DNA of 64,000 bases from positions 62,001 to 126,000 of the forward strand of contig CALJGV010000004.1 in assembly GCA_938075305.1 (NCBI GenBank). The letters run 5' to 3'. Positions 46,265 through 55,303 of this stretch are shown one piece after another (the first letter of the stretch is position 1; each line of letters opens with the position of its first letter). The position numbers and the translations under genes are program-made. Below the pieces are notes generated by a model. That model saw only the letters and a program-made list of their open reading frames with translations. It made no database searches and had not been told where the DNA came from. This DNA is from an uncultured bacterium. Lineage in GTDB: Bacteria; Planctomycetota; UBA1135; GCA-002686595.

Positions 46265-47803
46265 ATGGACAACCAAGACGTGAGCCCCGAGCAGCCCGGC
46301 GCGAACGAGCCGCAGCCCGCCGAGCAGCCGACCGCCGTGCCGACCAGCGCGGTGCCGCAGCAGCCCGCAGAGGCTCAGCCCGAGGCGAGCCACACGGCCA
46401 CGGAGACCATCCCGGCGCCCATGGAGGCATACCACTCCCCCGAGCCGGAAGAGGAGGAGTACGTCGAGCCCGTCTCCGCCCACGCGCCCTTCGACATCCT
46501 CGACGACGAGATCCCGAGCTTCGGCGCGCTCCTCGCCGCGCGCCCGTCGGTGTTCGAGAACCCGAAGACCTTTGATAACTTCAACCGCAAGGTCGACGGG
46601 CTGGACTCCACCGGCGAGACCGGTCGTCGCCGCGGCCTCGGCCTGTGGATGCTCGGGCGCTACGACGAGGCCGCTGAGGCCCTCGCCGCCTTCGGGGACG
46701 ATGACGTCGCCTGCTACACCCGCGGCCGAGCCCTCGTCTCCGCGGGTCGGTCTGCAGAGGCCGTGGCCATCTTCCAGACCCTGAGCAGCAAGTACCCCGA
46801 GGAGTCGCGCCCCCTCGGCGACATGCTGGACGCCCAGCTCGACGCCAACCTCGCCGGCGGTGATGTGGAGTCCGCCATCGCGGCCACCGAGCAGGCGGTC
46901 TCCGACCAGTCGGAGGCGTTCCGTTCCAGCGCCGAAGGGCTCCACCTGCTGGGGCGCCTCGCCGAGCTCTCGGGAGACTACGCCCAGGCCATCGAGCACT
47001 TCGTCGCCTCGCGCGGCGCGGACCCCACCCACCGTCGGAACCTCTTCCGGCTCGCCTATCTCTCCGAGCGCGTCGGTCAGGAGCAGCTGGCCCTGGATGC
47101 CTACGAGACCCTCGCCACCATGCTGCCGGTCGACCGCGCCGTCATGGTCAACCTGGGCGTGCTCTACGAGGACCTGGGGCAGGACCAAGACGCAGCCGCG
47201 TGCTACGACACCATCGTCCGTACCGACCGCACCGATCGCTTCGCGCGCCTCTACTTGAAGGACGCCAAGGCCGGGATGTCGATGTTCTACGACGAGGACC
47301 TCGAGAAGAAGGAGGACCGCCTCAACCAGATCCTCCGCATCCCGATCACCGACTTCGAGCTGTCCGTCCGGGCCCGTAACTGCCTGAACAAGATGGACAT
47401 CATGACCCTGGGCGACCTGGTCAAGAAGACCGAGTCGGAGCTCCTGAGCTACAAGAACTTCGGCGAGACCTCGCTGACAGAGATCAAGGAGATCCTCGCC
47501 AGCAAGGGGCTCCGCCTCGGCATGGCCCGCGAGGAGGCGGTGGCCAGCATCGCCAAGGCGCGCACGGCCCAGGAGGGCCGCGACCTCGACCCGAACGACC
47601 CCCGCAACAAGCCGATCAGCGAGCTCAAGCTCTCGATCCGGGCGCGACGGACGGTCGAGAACATCGGGTGCCTCACCCTCGGCGACGTGACCGCGCACTC
47701 CGAGGAAGAGCTGCTCGGCATGCCGAACTTCGGGGTCACCTCCTTGCTCGAGCTGCGCAACCGGCTGGCCGAGTACGGCCTCTCCCTCAAGGGCGACGAC
47801 TGA
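46265..47803 (+). CDS. TPR protein with two RNA polymerase alpha-CTD-like domains
   Basis: The 512-residue protein starts at ATG 46265 (AAGGA upstream). An acidic N-terminus (1-75) and TPR-like helices (about 80-340) precede two alpha-CTD-like domains (356-425 and 448-512). The first has VRARNCL and NFGETSLTEI, keeping the positions of E. coli alpha R265, N268, C269, G296, S299 and E302, with K298 replaced. The second (IRARRTV, NFGVTSLLEL) has lost N268/C269. Such TPR/alpha-CTD proteins occur in Planctomycetes. The likely role is to bind DNA or RNA polymerase; this is inference. Confidence 0.82.
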   Translation: MDNQDVSPEQPGANEPQPAEQPTAVPTSAVPQQPAEAQPEASHTATETIPAPMEAYHSPEPEEEEYVEPVSAHAPFDILDDEIPSFGALLAARPSVFENPKTFDNFNRKVDGLDSTGETGRRRGLGLWMLGRYDEAAEALAAFGDDDVACYTRGRALVSAGRSAEAVAIFQTLSSKYPEESRPLGDMLDAQLDANLAGGDVESAIAATEQAVSDQSEAFRSSAEGLHLLGRLAELSGDYAQAIEHFVASRGADPTHRRNLFRLAYLSERVGQEQLALDAYETLATMLPVDRAVMVNLGVLYEDLGQDQDAAACYDTIVRTDRTDRFARLYLKDAKAGMSMFYDEDLEKKEDRLNQILRIPITDFELSVRARNCLNKMDIMTLGDLVKKTESELLSYKNFGETSLTEIKEILASKGLRLGMAREEAVASIAKARTAQEGRDLDPNDPRNKPISELKLSIRARRTVENIGCLTLGDVTAHSEEELLGMPNFGVTSLLELRNRLAEYGLSLKGDD

Positions 47804-47821
47804 TCAGGAGCTGACTGACGC

Positions 47822-48424
47822 GTGTACGAGTTCATCTCAGGCACCGTCTCGGACCGAACGCCGGCGAGTGTCGTGATCGACGCCGCCGGCGTTGGTTTTG
47901 AGCTGCTGGCTCCCATCGGCGCCGCCTTTCCCGAGGTCGGCCAGCAGGCCACCGTCTTCGCACACCTCGTGGTGCGGGAGGACGCTCAGACCCTGTACGG
48001 CTTCGCGAGGCGGCAGGACCGGAATCTCTTCAGGGTCCTCCTCCGGGTGCGCGGCGTCGGCCCGGGCATGGCGCTCGGGATCCTCTCCGGGCTCGGGCCC
48101 AGTGACCTCGTGGCCGCCGTGCAGCGCGAGGATCTGTCCGCCTTCACCGCCATCAAGGGAGTGGGAAAGAAGACCGCCGAGCAGCTCATGCTGGACCTGC
48201 GGGACAAGACCCCTCTCCTGGCCAGCCTGGCCGGGAGCGCGGTCACCGCCCCGGCACCCTCGCCGGAGCAGCCCGCCACGGCGTCGGTCGAGGCGGACGC
48301 GATCTCTGCCCTGGTCTCCATCGGCTACTCGGAGAAGGAGGCCGCCAAGGCGGTGGACAAGGCGCTCAAGCAGGTCGAAGGCGCGGACCTCGAGGCCCTG
48401 GTCAAGGCCGCCATGCGCGGCTGA
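47822..48424 (+). CDS. ruvA: Holliday junction DNA helicase subunit RuvA
   Basis: The 200-residue protein starts at GTG 47822, with AGGAG about 12 bases upstream. Domain I is present (MYEFISGTVSDRTP), then two helix-hairpin-helix motifs (RGVGPGMALGIL, KGVGKKTAEQLMLDL) and a C-terminal domain (AISALVSIGYSEKEAAKAV). RuvA holds Holliday junctions for RuvB branch migration. ruvB and ruvC are not in the window. Confidence 0.95.
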   Translation: MYEFISGTVSDRTPASVVIDAAGVGFELLAPIGAAFPEVGQQATVFAHLVVREDAQTLYGFARRQDRNLFRVLLRVRGVGPGMALGILSGLGPSDLVAAVQREDLSAFTAIKGVGKKTAEQLMLDLRDKTPLLASLAGSAVTAPAPSPEQPATASVEADAISALVSIGYSEKEAAKAVDKALKQVEGADLEALVKAAMRG

Positions 48425-48433
48425 GCGCTGGCC

Positions 48434-50893
48434 TCAGCGCACGAGGCCCTCGGCCCGGGCCTCCCGCAGCGCCAGCGACCTCAACTCGTCCGCCTCCATC
48501 AGGTGGAGTCGGTCGATCCAGCGCGCCCCGGCCCCCGGAACTGACGCCCAGCCCCCCGCCTCCGCCTCCCGCTGCAGGCGGGAGATGAGTCGCCCGAGCA
48601 GCCGCCGATACGCGGCCCCGTGGGGCGCGCCGCCGCCCCCCAAGTTGCGGTCCGCCGCGTCCAGCAGGTCCACCCAGAGCGGCCGCGGGTCGTCGAGCAC
48701 CGCGAGCGCGACCAGTTGCGCGCGCTCCTCGAGGGCCTCCGAGATCCGGCCCCCTGAGAAGCCATGGCGCGCGGCGAAGCCCACCAGGGACAGCACCCGC
48801 ATCGTGGACAGCGGGTACCAATCCCTCCGATCGCACAGGTGAGCCTCCTCGTGAATGGCCACCCCCTCGCAGAGCGCCGCCAGAGAGGGGACGCTCGCGA
48901 TCCCCACGGCGGTGTCGCACATGATGGCCAGTCGCATGCGATCCGCCGCACCCAGCGCCGGCTCCAGCCCCGTGGCCGGCGCCGGCGAGGGCGCAGGGAC
49001 CGCGAGGGCCATCGCCACAGCGTCGTCGTCCAGGGAGCCATCCGGGAGGCGGAAGGTCTCGAGCAGGGCGCGCCAGTGTTCCCGCTCCCCGGCCACCACC
49101 TCGAGATCGACGTAGTAGCCCTCGTGGAGGGCCGCGCCGGAGATCGCGCCGCCGCGGCGCGTGATCCTGCCGGGCACATCGGCGCCCTGGCACCAGACCG
49201 CGGTGCCCTTGAAGGGACGGCCGAGGAGCTCGCCCTCGCGCGACCGCACGGCGACCCGGCGCAGGACCGTGGCGTCGGGCCCGCCCTGCCCCGCTCCTCT
49301 CCCCACCAGGGCGAACCGGCCCATGGCCTCGAAGGCCGCCGCGAGCCCCGGCACCTCGGAGCCACGCTCCCCACGGCCCAGCTCGCTGTCCTCCTGACTG
49401 AACCTCGGGCCTGGATGGACGAGGCTGCCGGCGGGGCCGTAGCCGATCACCGGCGACCCGAGCCCGCCGTCCGGGATCTCCAGCCACCCGCAGCGCGCCA
49501 GGATCCTCGCCACCTCGTCGTGGAGCTCGGACGCGCTCGTGATCTTCCCCGGGCTCGAGCCCGCCGAGGCGAACGCAGCCTGGGCGTCGAGGCGCAGTCC
49601 GAGGTTCAAGAGCGCGCCCATGGCCGCCCGACCCCGTAGCGCCTCCACCTCGAGCTCACGGGCCCCCTCCCCGTCGCGCTCCGCCATTCGCGCCGACCAC
49701 GCCAGGGCCTCGCCGAACCACCCGGCCTCGAGCAGCCGTTCTCCAACGTCCCTGGATCCCTCCAGGGTCGCGCCGGACTCCGCGAGGCCCCGCAGCGCAC
49801 GAACGAGGGACGCGAGCTCGGGCCGGAGCGGCGCCCCCTGTGGACCGAGCAGGTCCGGCGGCAGGTCCGCACACCAGGCCTCCAGCACCGCGAGGGTCGC
49901 CGCCAGGCTCGGACCCTCACCGAACGCCTCCACGAGCCGCGGCCGCCAGCCGGGAGCCCCCCGGCGCTCCGCCTCACCCCGGCGCAGGGACCCCAAGAGG
50001 CCCTGCGCGGCGGCGCGATCCTCGCCCTCGCGAAGCGCGATCCCCTGGGCGAGCGCCAGTTCCACCTCTTCCTTGGAGACCAGGCCCCGCTCGACGCCCG
50101 TGAGGTCCTCGACGAGGTCGAGCTGCTCGCGGAAGGTGAGCCACGGCCCAGAGAGCAGCGCAATGGCCTGTCGCACCCCGGCCGCCTGCCCCCTCGGGTC
50201 CTTGTCCTTGAGGAGCAAGCGAGTCGCCAACGCCTCCACCATCGCCCGTTCGGGCCTGCGCAGGGCCAACGCGCCGGACACCGCCAGCGAGGACCGTGCG
50301 ACCTTCAAGGCCTCGTCGCGGTCCTCCCGCGCCTCGAGGTAGGTCATCAGCGCCCAGGTGAACAGGGCCAGCTCGGAGGGGTCTCGAGCCAGGCCGAGGG
50401 CGACGCGCCCGTCCGCCACCGCATCGTCCAGCCGCCGATCGGTGCGCGCGTTCCACGCGAGCCCATGCCACGCCCATGCGAGCGAGGGGTCCAGGGTCGC
50501 GGCCTGGCGCAGGCCCTCGCTCGCGCCGGTCTGCTCGAGCCGGGCCGCGAGGTAGGCGGCCCTGGCGTCGCCAGCCTCCGCGGCGCCCAGGTGCGCCGCG
50601 TACCGATCGGGCAGCGTGAGGCTCGCCCGGTGGAGCCAGCGATCCAGGAATCGCTCGGGGGCGGCCCAGTCGGGCGCGAGCTGGGCGGCGAGCCGAGCGC
50701 TCTCCACCGCCCGGCAGAAGTCCTCCGCGCCCCGCTCGAAGCCCTCGGTCCGCGAGAGAGTCCACGCCTCGAGCATCGCCTCCGAGGCGGCCGGCGCGAC
50801 CGGAGCGGGTCGCGGGATCGGCCTCGGACCCTGGCAGCCAACCAGCGCCGTGAGGCTCAGCGCCCCGACGACCCGGAGCGCTCGCGCTCGCAC
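48434..50893 (-). CDS. Large lipoprotein with HEEAH zinc-peptidase-like motif
   Basis: The 819-residue protein starts near GTG 50893 with RALRVVGALSLTALVGC (lipobox). TPR-like helices fill the N-terminal half (DPSLAWAWHGLAWNARTDRRLDD region). The C-terminal part has H681-E682-E683-A684-H685 in VAIHEEAHLCDRRD, a zincin-type HExxH. A following EALEERAQLVAL could carry a third ligand. No family name is recognised. It is probably on the outer or inner membrane. It is 81 bases from ribD, possibly separately transcribed. Confidence 0.55.
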   Translation of the reverse strand: MRARALRVVGALSLTALVGCQGPRPIPRPAPVAPAASEAMLEAWTLSRTEGFERGAEDFCRAVESARLAAQLAPDWAAPERFLDRWLHRASLTLPDRYAAHLGAAEAGDARAAYLAARLEQTGASEGLRQAATLDPSLAWAWHGLAWNARTDRRLDDAVADGRVALGLARDPSELALFTWALMTYLEAREDRDEALKVARSSLAVSGALALRRPERAMVEALATRLLLKDKDPRGQAAGVRQAIALLSGPWLTFREQLDLVEDLTGVERGLVSKEEVELALAQGIALREGEDRAAAQGLLGSLRRGEAERRGAPGWRPRLVEAFGEGPSLAATLAVLEAWCADLPPDLLGPQGAPLRPELASLVRALRGLAESGATLEGSRDVGERLLEAGWFGEALAWSARMAERDGEGARELEVEALRGRAAMGALLNLGLRLDAQAAFASAGSSPGKITSASELHDEVARILARCGWLEIPDGGLGSPVIGYGPAGSLVHPGPRFSQEDSELGRGERGSEVPGLAAAFEAMGRFALVGRGAGQGGPDATVLRRVAVRSREGELLGRPFKGTAVWCQGADVPGRITRRGGAISGAALHEGYYVDLEVVAGEREHWRALLETFRLPDGSLDDDAVAMALAVPAPSPAPATGLEPALGAADRMRLAIMCDTAVGIASVPSLAALCEGVAIHEEAHLCDRRDWYPLSTMRVLSLVGFAARHGFSGGRISEALEERAQLVALAVLDDPRPLWVDLLDAADRNLGGGGAPHGAAYRRLLGRLISRLQREAEAGGWASVPGAGARWIDRLHLMEADELRSLALREARAEGLVR

Positions 50894-50974
50894 CCCTCGA
50901 CGAGGGCCCGGATCATGTCCAGCCTCACCGCCCCCTGGTTGGCCCCCTTCGCCTTCCTGCGCAGCGACCACGCC

Positions 50975-52183
50975 TCAGCCGTGGAAGGCCTCGAGGACCG
51001 CATCGCTTCCCGACTCACGGTGCAGGCGCTCCTCCAGGGGGGCCTCCACCAACCAGCCAGCCAGGGATTCACCTTCCCCGCCGCGGACACTCCCGGTGTA
51101 CACCCGGACCTGATCCACGAAGCCCGCCTCGAGGGCGTTCCTGAGCAGGGTCGGCCCGCTCTCCAGCATCACCCGCCGGAAGCCCTGCTCCCAGAGCCAT
51201 GCCCAGGCCGACCGCAGGTCCAGGGACTGCCGCTTGGCACCCCTTACCGAGTGAATCTTGGCGCCCGCGGCCTCTAGGGCGCGTCGACGGATGGGGTCCG
51301 CCCCGGGGAGCGTGACCACGTGGACCTCACCGCCGCGCTCGCCGCCCTCCAGCGCAGCGAAGACCCGGGCCTCCGGTGGGGTCCGAAGCCAGGAGTCCAG
51401 AATGACCCGCGCCGGGGCCACGGTCGCGCTGGGCCCCTCGACCGAGTCGCCGAGGGGGAGCGTCCGCAGCCCGTCCGCCGTCATGGGCGACGACGAGCGC
51501 CGCAGGGTGAGCCGCGGATCGTCCGCGAGGATCGTCCCGACGCCGGTGATGATGGCGTCCACATGCCCTCGGAGGAACTGCACCTCCTCCAGGGAGGCGC
51601 CGCAGGAGATCCAGCGGCCGTCGCCCACGTTCGTAGGGGGCGAGAGCTGCCCGGTGAGCGTCTGGGCCCACTTCGCCACCGTCCACGGCCGCGGACGGCG
51701 AATCCTGTCCCGGTCGCTCCAGCGCAGGAAGTGAGGCGCCACTCGCTCGAGCGGAGCGGGCACCGGGTCCACCATGACCTCGACACCGGCGGCTCGGAGC
51801 TGCTCCAACCCCTCGCCTCGGTGCCTCGGGTCCGGGTCCGTCGCGCCGACCACGACGTAGGGGATCCCAGCGTCGAGGATGGCCTGCACGCAGGGTCCCG
51901 TCTTGCCCGTCGAGCTGCACGGCTCGAGGGTGACCACGAGGGTGTCCCAGCGCTCCCTGGGCACGCCGCTCCCATCCGCCTGGGCGATGGCCTCGACCTC
52001 CGCGTGGGGCCCGCCCCAGACCCGATGGAAGCCGCGCCCGATCACTTGCCCCCCGGACAGGACCGCCGCACCGACGCAGGGGTTGGGGGCGACCTCGTAC
52101 CGGAAGCGCCGGGCCTCCTCCCCGAGCCCCTCGAGCAGCTCGCGGACCTGGGCCGGGTCGATGGAAGGGGTCACTCCGTTCAT
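50975..52183 (-). CDS. ribD: Bifunctional riboflavin deaminase/reductase
   Basis: The 402-residue RibD carries out steps two and three of riboflavin synthesis. The deaminase domain has zinc ligands in PHAEVEAI and [11 protein letters not shown]. The reductase domain starts near [13 protein letters not shown] with [13 protein letters not shown]. The start is ATG 52183; the frame to 53188 is antisense to mdh. No other rib gene is nearby. It is divergent from mdh across 249 bases. Confidence 0.93.
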   Translation of the reverse strand: MNGVTPSIDPAQVRELLEGLGEEARRFRYEVAPNPCVGAAVLSGGQVIGRGFHRVWGGPHAEVEAIAQADGSGVPRERWDTLVVTLEPCSSTGKTGPCVQAILDAGIPYVVVGATDPDPRHRGEGLEQLRAAGVEVMVDPVPAPLERVAPHFLRWSDRDRIRRPRPWTVAKWAQTLTGQLSPPTNVGDGRWISCGASLEEVQFLRGHVDAIITGVGTILADDPRLTLRRSSSPMTADGLRTLPLGDSVEGPSATVAPARVILDSWLRTPPEARVFAALEGGERGGEVHVVTLPGADPIRRRALEAAGAKIHSVRGAKRQSLDLRSAWAWLWEQGFRRVMLESGPTLLRNALEAGFVDQVRVYTGSVRGGEGESLAGWLVEAPLEERLHRESGSDAVLEAFHG

Positions 52184-52432
52184 GGCGTCGAGCGCGCGTC
52201 GCTCACTCCTGATCGTAGAACACCGAACGCGACATCCGAGGGGATCTCCCCCGATCCGTCGCCCCCGATGGCGGAGCACCTGGCGTCTTTCCGGGATCGC
52301 GCTGCCCATGGGGCCGGCTGGTCGGCAGAATTCTTGCCCTCGAAACCTCCCCTGGGGCCACGAGACCGGCCACGCGCTGCTCCCCCAGGGTGTCCCCAAT
52401 TGACGCGCTCGACCCCAGCCCCACATCGATCC

Positions 52433-53428
52433 ATGTCCAAGAAGCCCATCCACGTCGCCGTCACCGGAGCGGCCGGTCAGATTGGTTACGCCCTGCTCCC
52501 CCGCATCGCCAGCGGACAGATGTTCGGGCCCGACCAGCCGGTCGTGCTCCGGATGATCGAGATCCCGCACGAGAAGGCGATGTCGGCGCTCTCGGGGGTC
52601 GCCATGGAGCTCGAGGACTGCGCCTTCCCGCTGCTCCAGGACATGGTGCTGACGAGCGACCTCGACGAGGGCTTCAAGGACGCCAACTGGGCGCTGCTCG
52701 TGGGCGCCAAGCCGCGCGGCGCTGGCATGGAGCGTGGCGATCTCATCAAGGAGAACGGCCCGATCTTCGTCGGGCAGGGCAAGGCCATCAACGACCACTC
52801 CTCGGACGACGTCCGCGTGGCCGTCGTTGGGAACCCCTGCAACACGAACGCGCTGATCGCCATGCACGCCGCGGCCGACGTGCCCAACGAGCGCTTCACC
52901 GCCATGACGCGCCTCGACCAGAACCGCGCGCAGAACCAGCTGGCCCGCAAGGCCGGGGTCGCCATCGACCAGGTCGAGAACATGCTCATCTGGGGCAACC
53001 ACTCGGCCACCCAGGTCCCCGACTTCCGCAACACGACCATCGGCGGCAAGCCCGCCCACGAGGTCATCACTGACCACGAGTGGCTCAAGGGCGACTTCTT
53101 CACCACCGTCCAGAAGCGCGGCGCGGCGATCATCGCCGCCCGCGGCCTCTCCAGCGCCGCCTCGGCGGCGAACGGCCTTATCGACCACGTCCGAGACCTA
53201 GTCGAGGCCACGCCCGACGGGCACTGGAACTCGGTGTGTGTCCCCTCGGACGGCAGCTACGGCGTGGCCGAGGGACTGATCTCGTCCTTCCCCGTCCGCA
53301 GCGACGGCGCGGGCGGCTACGAGATCGTTCAGGGCCTTGACCTCGACGCCTTCCTGACCGAGAAGATCACGGCCAGCGTGGCCGAGCTCCAGGGCGAGCG
53401 CGAGACGGTCGCGGATCTCCTGGGCTGA
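52433..53428 (+). CDS. mdh: Malate dehydrogenase (cytosolic type)
   Basis: The 331-residue NAD-dependent enzyme starts at ATG 52433 ([12 protein letters not shown]). Motifs are [29 protein letters not shown] and the catalytic His in [10 protein letters not shown]. The type is that of cytosolic/MDH-2 enzymes with a SSAASAANG helix. It converts malate to oxaloacetate for citrate synthase, also in this window. The open frame begins far upstream at 51320, antisense to ribD, and is rejected. Confidence 0.95.
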   Translation: MSKKPIHVAVTGAAGQIGYALLPRIASGQMFGPDQPVVLRMIEIPHEKAMSALSGVAMELEDCAFPLLQDMVLTSDLDEGFKDANWALLVGAKPRGAGMERGDLIKENGPIFVGQGKAINDHSSDDVRVAVVGNPCNTNALIAMHAAADVPNERFTAMTRLDQNRAQNQLARKAGVAIDQVENMLIWGNHSATQVPDFRNTTIGGKPAHEVITDHEWLKGDFFTTVQKRGAAIIAARGLSSAASAANGLIDHVRDLVEATPDGHWNSVCVPSDGSYGVAEGLISSFPVRSDGAGGYEIVQGLDLDAFLTEKITASVAELQGERETVADLLG

Positions 53429-53484
53429 GCTAATCAGCGGCGGTGCCCGGCACGCTGGCCACCCCTCCCGCCCTTGACCACCAC

Positions 53485-54144
53485 ATGACTCCCCAGCCGC
53501 AGACTGCCGAGGGCCCCGCGAGCCTCAACCCCCGCTCCGCCGGCTGCATCCTGACGGCGGTGGCCATCCTCGGCGCCGTCGTCGCGGCGTGGCTGGGGAT
53601 GAGGCTGCTGAAGGCCTCCTCCGGCGACATGGCCCTCGCGGCGGCCAGGAACGGCGTCGCGACCTCCGGCCTCGAGGCGGAGACACGCCAACTCATCGAG
53701 AAGCAGCTCCTCCGGGTCGAGGCGGCTCACCATGGCGGAGAGCTCACGCCGGCTCAGGTCATCTCTTCGGTCAACGGGCTCCTGCAGACCCCGTGCCTGA
53801 CCTCCCTCCGCCTGCTGCAGATCCTGGAGCGCGACCTCCCCGCCTCGACCCTGCCCGAGGACCAGCAAGGCGAGGTGGCTGATGCCCTCGCGGGCCTCTG
53901 GCGGCAACTGCTCCGGGAAGAGGTCACGGTGGGACAGGTGAGCGAGGCCCTCGGGCTCTCCCCCGGGGCCGACGGGGCGGCCGCGCCGCTCCTCCGCGAC
54001 CAGGAGTTGCTCGCCATCAGGGCCCGTGCGATGGAGATCCGAGCCGCCATCCCTGAGGGGAGCACCGAGGGTTCCCCGCCGCTGCCAGACCCTCTGGACG
54101 ACTTCCGCCTCCACGTGGACGCCGTCCTCGGCGAGGCCCCCTGA
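53485..54144 (+). CDS. Small single-pass membrane protein
   Basis: The protein is about 219 residues from ATG 53485 (GTG 53443 is also open). One membrane helix (AGCILTAVAILGAVVAAWLGM, about 19-39) precedes a helical domain of about 150 residues. No family was recognised. It sits 56 bases after mdh and 52 before the SGNH gene. Confidence 0.5.
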   Translation: MTPQPQTAEGPASLNPRSAGCILTAVAILGAVVAAWLGMRLLKASSGDMALAAARNGVATSGLEAETRQLIEKQLLRVEAAHHGGELTPAQVISSVNGLLQTPCLTSLRLLQILERDLPASTLPEDQQGEVADALAGLWRQLLREEVTVGQVSEALGLSPGADGAAAPLLRDQELLAIRARAMEIRAAIPEGSTEGSPPLPDPLDDFRLHVDAVLGEAP

Positions 54145-54159
54145 GTCAGGACAGGGCGC

Positions 54160-54188
54160 TTCGGGATGGAGAGACCTGGAGCTATCCT
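54160..54188 (+). promoter_or_regulatory. Promoter candidate, possibly giving a leaderless SGNH mRNA
   Basis: TTCGGG (54160-54165), 17 bases, TATCCT (54183-54188). ATG 54197 follows 8 bases later, so transcription would start at or beside the start codon. Confidence 0.4.
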
Positions 54189-54196
54189 CTGAACCC

Positions 54197-55297
54197 ATGC
54201 GAGCTCCGCTCTCCATCCTGGCCTTCGGCGTCGGCCTCGTCGCCGTCAACCAGGCCATGGTGACCCTGGCGCCGCTGCCGGCCGCCGCCGGGCTGCGCGC
54301 CAAGGTGGAGTTCGCCCTGGAGCACGCGGACGACTACGACGTGCTCTTCGTCGGGTCCAGCGCCACAATGTACGGGCTCCGCCCGGAGGTCTTCTCCGAC
54401 GAGCTCGAACGCCTGGGGCACCCCGGAGTCCGCGCGCTCAACCTCGGCGTCGGAGGGATGGGCAGCTTCGAGGCGGCCCACGTGCTCCGCAGGGTGCTCG
54501 ACGAGGAGCCCGCGCGGCTCGCCTGGGTGCTCTACGAGGAGCCGCTCTTCGACCCGCTCCTCTGGTACCCGGACGTTCGGAACCCTCGCTACGTTCACTG
54601 GCACGATGCGCGCTCCACCCTCGATGCCATTGATGGGCTCCCGCTCGTGGAGGCCCCCCCCGCCTACAAGCAAGAGGAGTATGACGAGGACTGGCTGGGA
54701 CGATACGACTGGCGGCTCGCCTTGGCGAAGGAGCACCTCGACCTCTGGCTCTGGCGCGCCAGCGCCCTGGGACGGGGGCCGGAGATCGTGAACGAGCTCC
54801 TGGGACGGGCCGAGGAAGCCCGTCCGTCCAAAGAGGACCTCGCCCGCCACGACGGCTGGGTGGACATCGGGCTCGACGCCCAGCCGGGCGTTCGCCGCGC
54901 TCACGAGGACTTCCTGGAGAAGGGCGGCGAGTGGGCCGACCGACTGGCCGGCATCACCGCAGCCGAAGCCGAAGCGGGCCCCCTCGCCGGTGGATACGAC
55001 CTGGCTGCGCTGGAGTCCCTGCTCGGGGACGTCCGCGCCGCTGGCGCCCAGCCGCTCCTCTACGTGGCCCCCCGCGGCCTCTCCAGCCCGCAGATGGCCG
55101 CCCTCGATGCCCAGGGCTCGGCGGGCGAGGTGCTGCGCTTCCACCTGCCCGACCGCTACCCCGAGCTGAACCCGATCGAGCTCCGCTGGGACTTCAGCCA
55201 CCTCAACGCCGAGGGGGCCGAGGTCTGGTCACGGCTCTTCGCGCGGGAGTTCGCGCGCCTCCTCGACGCCCAAGGAGCCTCCGCGCGCAAGCGCTGA
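54197..55297 (+). CDS. SGNH/GDSL-type protein paired with an MBOAT
   Basis: The 366-residue protein has an N-terminal membrane anchor (ILAFGVGLVAVNQAMVTLAPL), then FVGSSATMYG (S54 or S55 nucleophile), NLGVGGMG, and DFSHLNAEG with the Asp/His pair near the C-terminus. These are SGNH hydrolase blocks; the AlgJ/AlgX-like acetyltransfer partners of MBOATs look similar. It probably transfers acyl groups to an extracellular glycan. It overlaps a promoter candidate and is 6 bases before the MBOAT gene. Confidence 0.78.
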   Translation: MRAPLSILAFGVGLVAVNQAMVTLAPLPAAAGLRAKVEFALEHADDYDVLFVGSSATMYGLRPEVFSDELERLGHPGVRALNLGVGGMGSFEAAHVLRRVLDEEPARLAWVLYEEPLFDPLLWYPDVRNPRYVHWHDARSTLDAIDGLPLVEAPPAYKQEEYDEDWLGRYDWRLALAKEHLDLWLWRASALGRGPEIVNELLGRAEEARPSKEDLARHDGWVDIGLDAQPGVRRAHEDFLEKGGEWADRLAGITAAEAEAGPLAGGYDLAALESLLGDVRAAGAQPLLYVAPRGLSSPQMAALDAQGSAGEVLRFHLPDRYPELNPIELRWDFSHLNAEGAEVWSRLFAREFARLLDAQGASARKR

Positions 55298-55303
55298 CCC
55301 ACC

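Noticed and set aside
52400..52430. TTGACG at 52400 as the mdh promoter
   Set aside because: The only -10 candidates at 17-19 bases are poor and would place the start of transcription inside the mdh start codon.
50975..53188. Longer ribD with a 335-residue N-terminal extension
   Set aside because: The extension runs antisense through mdh and lacks domain motifs.
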